Made by a program: the position numbers and the translations under genes
Notes under the pieces: generated by a model
What the model saw: the letters and a program-made list of their open reading frames with translations, nothing else
The model's database searches: none
What the model was told of the DNA's origin: nothing
Shown here: piece by piece, positions 1-5,453 of the stretch
Layout: the number at the start of each line of letters is the position of its first letter
Position numbering within the stretch: position 1 is the stretch's first letter
Assembly: GCA_035576205.1 (NCBI GenBank)
Contig: DATLWR010000156.1
Location: 1 to 15,970, forward strand
DNA from: DATLWR01 sp035576205
GTDB lineage: Bacteria > Pseudomonadota > Zetaproteobacteria > Mariprofundales > Mariprofundaceae
DNA: 15,970 nt
Reading direction: 5' to 3'

Positions 1-1
1 C

Positions 2-277
2 GATATTTGGGGTGGGATCGGGCTGGAAACATACGACGGGGATTGGAAACTAGTGAAGTCGTTGCCTGCCACGTATCTGTGGACGGTAGTAGATGGCGAT
101 GATGGAGATCAGTGGATTCTAACCGGCGTCCATACGGTGAACCGGGTCTGCTATCTTGTGACGGAAACGCCCCATGATTGGCAGGAGGTTGAATTTCGCA
201 TTCCTCGACGCGGCTATTCTTTAACGAAAATCGGTCTCAAGCGGCAAATCAATAAATTAAATTGCCTGTTCCAATAA
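2..277 (+). CDS. 3' part of an unrecognised protein gene (5' end outside window)
   Basis: The frame is open from base 2 to a TAA at 275-277, giving about 91 residues. A GTG at 53 could start a 74-residue protein, but the frame stays open to the window edge, so I treat it as the tail of a longer gene. The peptide is rich in Trp, Asp and aromatic residues (DIWGGIGLETYDGDWKLV near the left edge) and ends in a basic stretch (GLKRQINKLN). I see no signal peptide, membrane segment or family motif and assign no function. GC is about 49% by hand count, against roughly two thirds in a sampled line of the neighbouring nrdJb, and codons such as AAT, AAA and TTA are common near the end. This suggests recent acquisition or a different gene class. 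It converges on nrdJb with a hairpin between them. Confidence 0.55.
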   Translation, partial: DIWGGIGLETYDGDWKLVKSLPATYLWTVVDGDDGDQWILTGVHTVNRVCYLVTETPHDWQEVEFRIPRRGYSLTKIGLKRQINKLNCLFQ

Positions 278-280
278 ATT

Positions 281-300
281 GGGGAGCCGAATGGCTCCCC
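281..300. terminator. Hairpin terminator between convergent genes
   Basis: A perfect 8 bp stem (GGGGAGCC / GGCTCCCC) with a GAAT loop sits 3 bases after the stop of the + strand gene and 21 bases from the nrdJb stop. Read on the minus strand it is followed by AATTTATT, a loosely T-rich tail, and on the + strand by ATCGCTTT. It probably ends transcription from both sides; neither tail is a strong U-tract, so the strength is uncertain. Confidence 0.65.
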
Positions 301-321
301 ATCGCTTTACAATCGATCAGA

Positions 322-963
322 TCAGCCGCACTTGGAGTGGCCGCACTCCAGGCAGGTGTCGCAGCCGTCCATGCGCACCAGTGCCATGGCTGCGCACTTC
401 GGGCACTGGGTGGCGTTGCTCATCGCCGCATCGCCCAGCTTCTCCTTGATCTGCTGCTTCTTCAGCGCCAGCTCCGGCGTATTGAGCTGGCCCTCCATCA
501 TGCCGATGGAGACCAGGTGCTGCTGGATCACCTCGCCGATCTCGGCGACGATCGACGGCATGTATTTGCCGCCGCGCTTGTAGTAGCCGCCCCGCGGATC
601 GAACACGGCCTTCATCTCCTCGACCAGGAAGGTGATGTCGCCGCCCTTGCGGAAGATCGCCGAAATCACGCGGGTGAGGGCGACGATCCACATGAAGTGC
701 TCCATGTTCTTGGAGTTGATGAAGATCTCGAACGGCCGGCGGTGCTCCTTGTCGGTGCCCTTGTTCACCACCACGTCGTTGATGGTGATGTAGATGGCGT
801 GCTCGGAGTGCGGCGTTTTGATCTTGTAGGTGCTGCCCTCGAGGATGTCGTCGCGCTCCAGCAGCGGCGCGATCGCCGTTACCTTGGCCGCTTCCTTCGC
901 CTTCTCGTCTTCGGGCTTCACCACCTCGTAGCCGGTGATCTTCTTCTCAATTTTCGTTGCCAT
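322..963 (-). CDS. nrdJb: Class II ribonucleotide reductase, C-terminal subunit NrdJb
   Basis: The 213-residue protein corresponds to the C-terminal part of adenosylcobalamin-dependent ribonucleotide reductase, encoded separately as in the split NrdJa/NrdJb enzyme of Pseudomonas aeruginosa. Residues about 40-150 resemble the TSCPD-type domain (HAIYITIND, FEIFINSKNMEH, ITFLVEEMK). The tail carries six cysteines: C187 and C190 as CPKC, C201, C204 and C207 as CDTCLEC, then C212 in the final SKCG. By family knowledge the C-terminal cysteines re-reduce the active-site disulfide after each turnover; the CxxC pairs may also bind zinc. The start is supported by a strong Shine-Dalgarno (AGGGGAGG, 969-976 on the minus strand) five bases upstream. 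It overlaps the end of orf86 by 17 bases, and all three genes appear to form one operon. Confidence 0.9.
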   Translation of the reverse strand: MATKIEKKITGYEVVKPEDEKAKEAAKVTAIAPLLERDDILEGSTYKIKTPHSEHAIYITINDVVVNKGTDKEHRRPFEIFINSKNMEHFMWIVALTRVISAIFRKGGDITFLVEEMKAVFDPRGGYYKRGGKYMPSIVAEIGEVIQQHLVSIGMMEGQLNTPELALKKQQIKEKLGDAAMSNATQCPKCAAMALVRMDGCDTCLECGHSKCG

Positions 964-1207
964 GGTTGCCTCCCCTGATGGCGAGCAACTGCCGATGCAG
1001 TTGTCTGGTCTGATTCAATTCATGTGTGTTGTTGCTGCTGCCTGCTTGTTCCTCGGCGTCCTTGCCTCGGCCCGCTGCGCGGCGCCGTTCTGCAAGCAGG
1101 CCGGCGACCAAATCGTGCAGTCCTGCCGATTTGTTACCCCACCCCGGCATCACCCAGAGGTTGATCGGCGGGATGCGGAAATCGGGCCATTCGAGCTGCA
1201 CGTTCAT
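947..1207 (-). CDS. orf86: small coupled ORF between nrdJa and nrdJb
   Basis: This 86-codon frame starts at an ATG sharing its A with the nrdJa stop (TGATG on the minus strand) and ends inside the first codons of nrdJb. The first 40 or so residues look protein-like (MNVQLEWPDFRIPPINLWVM, then GWGNKSAGLHDLVAGLLAERR); the rest is hydrophilic and low in complexity, rich in R, Q, N and G. There is no signal peptide, membrane segment or cysteine. The 243 bp between nrdJa and nrdJb would otherwise be unexplained. Start/stop overlap and the lack of a good Shine-Dalgarno suggest translational coupling to nrdJa. The frame also continues open upstream as a shadow inside nrdJa, so openness alone is weak evidence; position and overlap are the real support. 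Function unknown; an accessory or bridging role for the split reductase is only a guess. Confidence 0.55.
   Translation of the reverse strand: MNVQLEWPDFRIPPINLWVMPGWGNKSAGLHDLVAGLLAERRRAAGRGKDAEEQAGSSNNTHELNQTRQLHRQLLAIRGGNHGNEN
969..976 (-). promoter_or_regulatory. Strong Shine-Dalgarno of nrdJb inside orf86
   Basis: AGGGGAGG on the minus strand, five bases before the nrdJb ATG at 963. It fixes the nrdJb start and shows that nrdJb can be translated independently of orf86, within whose last codons the site lies. Confidence 0.75.
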
Positions 1208-3411
1208 CAGAACTTGCCGTAATACCCTTCTTTCAGGGCGTCGTAGAGGTTGGCGGCGGTGTGCATCTCGCCGTCGTACTCGACCTCCTCGTTGCCCTTC
1301 GCCTCGATCACCGTGCCGTCCTCGAGCTTGAAGCGGTAGGTGGTGTTGGCCAGATCCTGCTCCTTGACCAGCACGCCCTGGAACGCCTCCGGGTTGAAGC
1401 GGAAGGTGGTGCAGCCTTTCAGCCCCTTGTCGTAGGCGTAGAGGTAGATGTCCTTGAAATCCTCGTAGGGGAAATCGGTCGGCACGTTGGCGGTCTTCGA
1501 GATCGACGAGTCGATCCACTTCTGCGACGCCGCCTGGATGTCGACATGCTGTTTCGGCGTCACGTCGTCGGCGGCGATGAAGTAGTCGGGCAGCTTCGCA
1601 TCCTCCTCGGTCGCGCCTGTTCCGACATGGGGCATCGCCTTCGGATTGATCAGCTGCCGGTAGGCCAGGAGTTCGAAGCTGAACACGTCCACCTTCTCCT
1701 TCGACTTCTTGCCCTCGCGGATGACGTTGCGCGAGTAGTGGTGCGCGAAGGAGGGCTCGATGCCGTTGGAAGCGTTGTTGGCGAGGCTCAGCGAGATCGT
1801 GCCGGTCGGCGCGATCGAGGAGTGGTGCGTGAAGCGGCAGCCCTTCTCGATGAGCTGCTGCAGCATCTCGGCGTCCTCCTTGTTGCCGGTGGCGGCGAAC
1901 TGCTGCAGGTAGCGCGAGTACTTCGCCCACAGGATGCGGCCCTTGATCTTGTCGCCGACCTTGATGCCGTCCTTGGCCATCTCCGGGCGCTTGGCCATGA
2001 TCTCCGGCGTGATCGCGTACTCCTTGTCGAGAGCCGGCGCGATGCCCTTCTCCTCGGCGAGCTCCAGGCCCACCTGGAAGCCGACCTTGGCCATCTCGTA
2101 GGAGACCTTCTCCGTGAACGTGAGCGACGCTTCCGAGCCGTACGGCGTGCGCAGCATGGTCAGCGCGCTGCCGAGGCCCAGAAAGCCCATGCCGTGGCGG
2201 CGCTTGCTCATGATCTCGTCGCGCTGCTTATCGAGCGGCAGGCCGTTGATCTCGACGACGTTGTCGAGCATGCGGGTGAACACCGCCACCACCTCGCGGA
2301 ACAGCGGCCAGTCGAAGGCGGCCTGGTCGGTGAACGGATCGCGCACGAACTTGGTCAGGTTGATCGAGCCCAAGAGGCAGGCGCCGTAGGGCGGCAGCGG
2401 CTGCTCGCCGCACGGGTTGGTGGCGCGGATCTCCTCGCAGAACCAGTTGTTGTTCATCTCGTTGACCTTGTCGATCAGGATGAAGCCCGGTTCGGCGTAG
2501 TCGTAGGTCGAGGCCATGATGACGTCCCAAAGTCTGCGCGCCTTCAGCGTCTTGTAGACGCGGCAGGCCACGCGCCCCTGGTCGTCGCGGGTGGCATCCT
2601 TCGGCGGGTTGGCAACCGGCCGGAAGACGATCTTCATCTCCTTGTCGTCGACCTCGCTACGGCTCGCCGGGAACACCAGATCCCAGTCGGCATCGTTCTT
2701 CACCGCTTCCATGAAATCCTTGGTGACCAGGCAGGAGAGGTTGAACTGGCGCAGGCGCCCCGCCTCGCGCTTGGCGCGGATGAAGTCGATGACGTCGGGA
2801 TGGCTGATGTCGAAGGTGCCCATCTGCGCACCGCGGCGGCCGCCGGCCGAGGAGACGGTGAAGCACATCTTGTCGTAGATATCCATGAACGACATCGGGC
2901 CCGAGGTGTAGGCGCCGGCACCGCTCACATAAGCCCCCTTGGGGCGTAGCGTGGAGAACTCGTAGCCGATGCCGCAGCCAGCTTTCAGCGTCAGGCCCGC
3001 CTCGTGCACCATGCCGAGGATGCCGTCCATCGAGTCGGGGATGGTGCCGGAGACGGTGCAGTTGATGGTGGAGGTGGCCGGCTTGTGCTCGGCGGCACCG
3101 GCATTGGAGGTGATGCGGCCGGCCGGGATGGCTCCGTGTGCCAGCGCCCAGGCGAAGCGGTGCTGCCAGTGCTCGCGTACCGATTCCTCCTCGACCTCGG
3201 CGATGGCTTTCGCCACGCGGTCGTAGGTGGCCTGGATGTCGGCATCGATGGCGTTGCCGCGCTTGTCCTTCAGGCGGTACTTCTTGTCCCAGATATCCAG
3301 GCTCGCGGGCTGGAAATCGATTTCCGGGATATGGTGCTGCTGGTTGGTCAGATCCTTCATGCTGGAATCATAGTTGGCTACGGACTTAACGGCCTGGGCG
3401 CTCGCGCTCAT
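1207..3411 (-). CDS. nrdJa: Class II (B12-dependent) ribonucleotide reductase, catalytic subunit NrdJa
   Basis: This 734-residue cytoplasmic enzyme reduces ribonucleotides to deoxyribonucleotides using adenosylcobalamin to form a thiyl radical, without needing oxygen. Visible landmarks are TINCTVSG with C118, AGCGIGYEF at about 144-152, NPCGEQ at 332-337 with C334, GACLLGS with C345, and the PTGTIS phosphate-binding loop further on. C334 fits the thiyl radical cysteine and C118/C345 the redox pair; the 11-residue spacing C334-C345 fits class II enzymes. The protein stops after YYGKF, before the C-terminal redox tail, which is supplied by nrdJb. The ATG has a GGGGAGGA Shine-Dalgarno just upstream (GGGGAGGAAGCATG on the minus strand). 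The promoter region carries two NrdR boxes. I saw no cobalamin riboswitch; the inferred leader is only about 47 bases. Confidence 0.95.
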   Translation of the reverse strand: MSASAQAVKSVANYDSSMKDLTNQQHHIPEIDFQPASLDIWDKKYRLKDKRGNAIDADIQATYDRVAKAIAEVEEESVREHWQHRFAWALAHGAIPAGRITSNAGAAEHKPATSTINCTVSGTIPDSMDGILGMVHEAGLTLKAGCGIGYEFSTLRPKGAYVSGAGAYTSGPMSFMDIYDKMCFTVSSAGGRRGAQMGTFDISHPDVIDFIRAKREAGRLRQFNLSCLVTKDFMEAVKNDADWDLVFPASRSEVDDKEMKIVFRPVANPPKDATRDDQGRVACRVYKTLKARRLWDVIMASTYDYAEPGFILIDKVNEMNNNWFCEEIRATNPCGEQPLPPYGACLLGSINLTKFVRDPFTDQAAFDWPLFREVVAVFTRMLDNVVEINGLPLDKQRDEIMSKRRHGMGFLGLGSALTMLRTPYGSEASLTFTEKVSYEMAKVGFQVGLELAEEKGIAPALDKEYAITPEIMAKRPEMAKDGIKVGDKIKGRILWAKYSRYLQQFAATGNKEDAEMLQQLIEKGCRFTHHSSIAPTGTISLSLANNASNGIEPSFAHHYSRNVIREGKKSKEKVDVFSFELLAYRQLINPKAMPHVGTGATEEDAKLPDYFIAADDVTPKQHVDIQAASQKWIDSSISKTANVPTDFPYEDFKDIYLYAYDKGLKGCTTFRFNPEAFQGVLVKEQDLANTTYRFKLEDGTVIEAKGNEEVEYDGEMHTAANLYDALKEGYYGKF

Positions 3412-3464
3412 GCTTCCTCCCCTCGACAGATGGTTCGACGCGGCGACCGGCGTCTCAATTGCGG

Positions 3465-3492
3465 AGTGTAGACGCTATATCTTGGGTGTCAA
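3465..3492 (-). promoter_or_regulatory. Predicted sigma-70 promoter of nrdJa
   Basis: On the minus strand a perfect -35 box TTGACA (3487-3492) is followed after 16 bases by TACACT (3465-3470), four of six matches to TATAAT. Transcription would start near 3458, about 47 bases before the nrdJa ATG. The spacer is filled by the proximal NrdR box, the expected arrangement for repression. Confidence 0.6.
3472..3487. promoter_or_regulatory. NrdR box 1 (proximal) of the nrdJ operon
   Basis: The 16-mer ACGCTATATCTTGGGT matches the published palindromic NrdR consensus acaCwAtATaTwGtGt at 13 of 16 positions. It lies between the -35 and -10 of the predicted nrdJa promoter. NrdR is the ATP/dATP-sensing repressor of ribonucleotide reductase genes. 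Confidence 0.65.
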
Positions 3493-3495
3493 GGT

Positions 3496-3506
3496 TGTGT
3501 CACACA
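3496..3506. repeat. 11 bp palindrome next to the nrdJa -35 box
   Basis: TGTGTCACACA is a perfect odd palindrome lying between the two NrdR boxes and overlapping the start of the distal one by 3 bases. It could bind a separate dimeric regulator or be a chance result of the GT/CA-rich sequence. No factor can be named. Confidence 0.3.
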
Positions 3507-3519
3507 CAAATGGTAGTGA
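3504..3519. promoter_or_regulatory. NrdR box 2 (distal) of the nrdJ operon
   Basis: ACACAAATGGTAGTGA matches the NrdR consensus at 11 of 16 positions; both outer arms fit (ACACAA and TAGTG) while the centre is degenerate. It is separated from box 1 by 16 bp, a 32 bp centre-to-centre distance of about three helical turns, the hallmark spacing of tandem NrdR boxes. The spacing makes the pair more convincing than either box alone. Confidence 0.6.
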
Positions 3520-3544
3520 GTCGTGCCCACAAAATATGCACCGC

Positions 3545-3553
3545 TTATCCACA
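3545..3553 (+). promoter_or_regulatory. Perfect DnaA box upstream of nrdJa
   Basis: TTATCCACA is an exact match to the high-affinity DnaA box (TTATNCACA). It lies 53 bp upstream of the nrdJa -35 box and 25 bp beyond the distal NrdR box. DnaA regulates the nrdAB promoter of E. coli, so a role in linking reductase supply to replication is plausible. A single 9-mer can occur by chance and I found no second good box nearby. Confidence 0.45.
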
Positions 3554-3676
3554 GTCTTTCGGCCCGGATTCGGCCAGATTTTGATTCGACTTATGCGGCA
3601 GGCCGGTAGCGGCAGCGCCCCTCCGCGCATGGAAGTACCCCAGGGTACCCTCTCTTGCGCAAGCGCAATTCACCTT

Positions 3677-3743
3677 GTGCGGCTTTAGCGAGACCGAGCT
3701 AAACGCGCACGTTTGGCTCGGCGTCAAAGGCTGAAGGCGGGAC
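3677..3743 (+). repeat. Structured repeat, copy A (direct orientation)
   Basis: A 67 bp element starting GTGCGGCTTTAGCGAG and ending GAAGGCGGGAC. It has a central hairpin: CCGAGCTAAAC at 3694-3704, six-base loop, GTTTGGCTCGG at 3711-3721 (11 bp with one T-G pair). A second copy lies in inverted orientation at 4668-4733. By hand alignment about 58 of 67 columns are identical, with one gap. Differences in the stem are partly compensatory, suggesting the fold is maintained. Confidence 0.75.
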
Positions 3744-3853
3744 AAAAAGGCAGGACTGCCGTTTGGCCGGTTGCAGGCCGCCCGCAGGGTGAGGGCCATG
3801 GATTGGCCCGAGGCATGCCTGAAGCCGTATGAAAGGGGGATTGCTTTCCGGCA

Positions 3854-3882
3854 TTGGAGAGGCGGGCGGCAACTGATACGAT
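3854..3882 (+). promoter_or_regulatory. Weak promoter candidate for ubiE
   Basis: TTGGAG (3854-3859) and TACGAT (3877-3882) are separated by 17 bp. The -35 matches only three of six bases and the -10 four of six. Transcription would start about 3 bases before the ubiE ATG, implying a nearly leaderless message, which fits the lack of a clear Shine-Dalgarno. This is tentative. Confidence 0.25.
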
Positions 3883-3891
3883 GCGCGGCCC

Positions 3892-4650
3892 ATGAGCGAT
3901 ACGAGCACAACAGAGACTCATTTCGGCTTCGAGACCGTCAGCGGCAGCGAGAAGGTGCGCCGCGTGATGGGCGTCTTCTCGTCGGTGGCCGAGAAGTACG
4001 ACATCATGAACGACCTGATGAGTGCAGGCATGCACCGGCTGTGGAAGCGGCGCATGATCTCGGTGGCCGCCGTCAGGGCGGGTTCCCGTTCGCTGGACGT
4101 GGCGGCCGGCTCCGGCGACATCGCCATCGGCCTGCTCAAGAAGATGGGGGCGACCGGGCGCGTCGTGCTGACCGACCTCAACGGCCCGATGCTGCAGGAG
4201 GGGGCACGCCGTGTGCTCGATGCCGGTTATCTGCCGGGCCGTGCCGATTGCGTGCAGGCCGACGGCACGAAACTCGCCTTCGCCGACAACTCCTTCGACA
4301 CGGTGACCATCGCTTTCGGTATCCGCAACTTCCTCGATGTCGAAGCCGGGCTCGCCGAGTTCTACCGTGTACTCAAACCCGGCGGCCAGTTCCTCTGCCT
4401 CGAATTCTCGCAGCCGGTGCTGCCGCTGCTCGACGTCGCCTACGACGCCTATTCGTTCAATGTCATCCCCGCACTCGGCGAGCTGGTGACCGGTGACCGC
4501 GCCTCCTACCAGTATCTCGTCGAGTCGATCCGCCGCTTCCCCGACCAGAAGCGCTTCGCGAAACTGATCGAGAAGGCCGGCTTCGGTCTGGTGAAGTACG
4601 AGAACATGACCGGCGGTGTTGTCGCTCTCCATAGGGGTTACAAATTATGA
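3892..4650 (+). CDS. ubiE: Ubiquinone/menaquinone biosynthesis C-methyltransferase UbiE
   Basis: This 252-residue SAM-dependent enzyme adds the C-methyl group to the demethoxy-benzoquinol intermediate of ubiquinone (and to demethylmenaquinone where that is made). Family landmarks are FSSVAEKYDIMNDLMSAGMH with RLWKR near residues 29-52, the SAM-binding motif LDVAAGSGDIA, then TIAFGIRNFLD, LCLEFSQP and YQYLVESIRRFPDQKRF in the C-terminal half. Length matches the family. The ATG at 3892 gives the expected N-terminus, although no strong Shine-Dalgarno precedes it. It leads the ubiE-ubiJ-ubiB block. Unusually, a structured repeat lies on each side of the gene in opposite orientation. The stop codon overlaps the ATG of a 45-codon ORF. 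Confidence 0.95.
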   Translation: MSDTSTTETHFGFETVSGSEKVRRVMGVFSSVAEKYDIMNDLMSAGMHRLWKRRMISVAAVRAGSRSLDVAAGSGDIAIGLLKKMGATGRVVLTDLNGPMLQEGARRVLDAGYLPGRADCVQADGTKLAFADNSFDTVTIAFGIRNFLDVEAGLAEFYRVLKPGGQFLCLEFSQPVLPLLDVAYDAYSFNVIPALGELVTGDRASYQYLVESIRRFPDQKRFAKLIEKAGFGLVKYENMTGGVVALHRGYKL

Positions 4651-4784
4651 TGGCCTGGCTTCAGAGCGTCCTGCCTTCGGCCTTTAACGTCGAGCAAAAC
4701 GTGCGAGTTTTGCTCGACTCGCTAAAGCCGCACATCCGTGTGCGGAGGGGGAGTGTGGTGCCTGCCATGGTGGCTGTTTCATGA
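4647..4784 (+). CDS. Possible 45-residue ORF linking ubiE and ubiJ
   Basis: The frame begins at an ATG overlapping the ubiE stop (ATGA) and ends at a TGA overlapping the ubiJ ATG (ATGA), so it fills the whole gap. It would encode a peptide starting MMAWLQSVLPSAFNVEQNV, with a basic segment RVRRG and an end at VAVS. About half of it is simply repeat copy B and its hairpin read as protein, so it may be a by-product of the repeat, or a remnant, that carries ribosomes through from ubiE to ubiJ. I recognise no family. Confidence 0.3.
   Translation: MMAWLQSVLPSAFNVEQNVRVLLDSLKPHIRVRRGSVVPAMVAVS
4668..4733 (-). repeat. Structured repeat, copy B (inverted relative to copy A)
   Basis: The 66 bp partner of the element at 3677-3743, here on the minus strand. 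Its central hairpin is perfect: GTCGAGCAAAAC at 4689-4700, six-base loop GTGCGA, GTTTTGCTCGAC at 4707-4718 (12 bp stem). On the + strand it lies in the ubiE-ubiJ transcript without a following U-tract, so it does not look like a simple terminator; it could stabilise the ubiE mRNA 3' end or attenuate ubiJ. Confidence 0.75.
4728..4745 (+). repeat. Second hairpin in the ubiE-ubiJ gap
   Basis: CCGCACA (4728-4734), loop TCCG, then TGTGCGG (4739-4745) form a 7 bp stem with a tetraloop. It overlaps the edge of repeat copy B, so the ubiE-ubiJ spacer carries two hairpins side by side. No T-run follows. Confidence 0.5.
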
Positions 4785-5443
4785 GTATTATGTTCCTGCC
4801 TTTGCGGCTCATCCCGGTGCCGGTGCAGTGCGTCGTTCTCTCCACCGTGCTGGAGCTGGTGTTCAGGCGCGATGCGAAGCTGAAGCCGCTGCTGAACGAC
4901 CTCAACGGCAAGGTGTTCCGCATCCATGTGCGCGATACGGGGGCGGTGATCTTCCTGGGCTTCGCGGCTGGCCGCCCCTGGGTGCACCCGTCGCACGACG
5001 GCAGTCCGGATGTGAAGATCGAGGCGACGACGGCGGGCTTCGCCCGCATGTGCTTCGCGCACGAGGACCCGGACGACCTGGTGTTCCGGCAGGTGCTGAA
5101 GCTCTCCGGCGATTCCGATGCCATGCTGCGTTTCAAGAAGCTCCTGGCTGCCGCCGACCTCGACTGGGAGCGCGAGCTGCGCGCCAATTTCGGCGATTTC
5201 TTCGGTTCGCGCGTGGCGCAGGCTGCGCATGCGCTGGTCGCCGCCGAACAGAAGGTGGCCGCCGGCTCGAAACAGATGCTCAGCGACGTGCTGCACGGCA
5301 TGGAAATGCCGGGCGCGGCGCGCCTGCAGGAGTGGCAGGCGGGCGTGGAGCAGCTGTCGCACCAGGTCAGTCGCCTGAAGGGCCGTGCCACGAAGCTGGA
5401 GCACCGCCTGCAGCCGCCCGGCAAGAGCTCCGGCGAGGAGTGA
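4781..5443 (+). CDS. ubiJ: Ubiquinone biosynthesis accessory factor UbiJ (SCP2 domain)
   Basis: The 220-residue protein has the UbiJ arrangement: an N-terminal SCP2-like lipid-binding domain (about residues 15-110, with LNGKVFRIHVRDTG and the DVKIEATTAGFARM stretch) and a C-terminal helical region (from about 130, with WERELRANFGDFFGSRVAQA and heptad-like helices to the charged end). In the known pathway UbiJ is part of the soluble Ubi complex and binds ubiquinone intermediates with UbiK. It is assigned from domain type plus its place between ubiE and ubiB. The ATG at 4781 overlaps the stop of the preceding 45-codon ORF and has only a poor Shine-Dalgarno; an in-frame ATG three codons downstream (4790) is an alternative. 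The stop lies 10 bases before the ubiB ATG. Confidence 0.85.
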   Translation: MSIMFLPLRLIPVPVQCVVLSTVLELVFRRDAKLKPLLNDLNGKVFRIHVRDTGAVIFLGFAAGRPWVHPSHDGSPDVKIEATTAGFARMCFAHEDPDDLVFRQVLKLSGDSDAMLRFKKLLAAADLDWERELRANFGDFFGSRVAQAAHALVAAEQKVAAGSKQMLSDVLHGMEMPGAARLQEWQAGVEQLSHQVSRLKGRATKLEHRLQPPGKSSGEE

Positions 5444-5453
5444 GCCTCCGCAT

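Larger units (their letters stand above)
3412..3891. other. 480 bp divergent intergenic region between nrdJa and ubiE
   Basis: No convincing gene lies here. The nrdJ side (3412-3553) holds the nrdJa leader, promoter, NrdR boxes and DnaA box. The middle (3635-3743) holds close inverted repeats (GTACCC/GGGTAC at 3635-3648, TTGCGC/GCGCAA at 3655-3668) and repeat copy A. The ubiE side (3744-3891) holds a GGGCCA/TGGCCC hairpin at 3793-3809, the palindrome AGGCATGCCT at 3811-3820, and a weak promoter candidate. An open frame on the minus strand at 3545-3910 runs through the palindromes and the repeat and is probably not a gene. Confidence 0.7.

Noticed and set aside
1261..2949. Long + strand frame opposite nrdJa
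   Set aside because: It is the antisense of an unmistakable reductase gene, and its Val/Leu/Asp/Arg/His-rich composition is typical of antisense shadows.
3412..3464. Cobalamin riboswitch in the nrdJa leader, as found before some B12-dependent enzymes
   Set aside because: The inferred leader is about 47 bases, too short for the aptamer, and no B12-box sequence is visible.
3545..3910. Minus-strand frame of 121 codons in the nrdJa-ubiE intergenic region
   Set aside because: It runs through the palindromes, repeat copy A and the ubiE start, has scattered Cys/Pro/Ser composition, and its start lies inside ubiE. More likely chance openness of repeat DNA.
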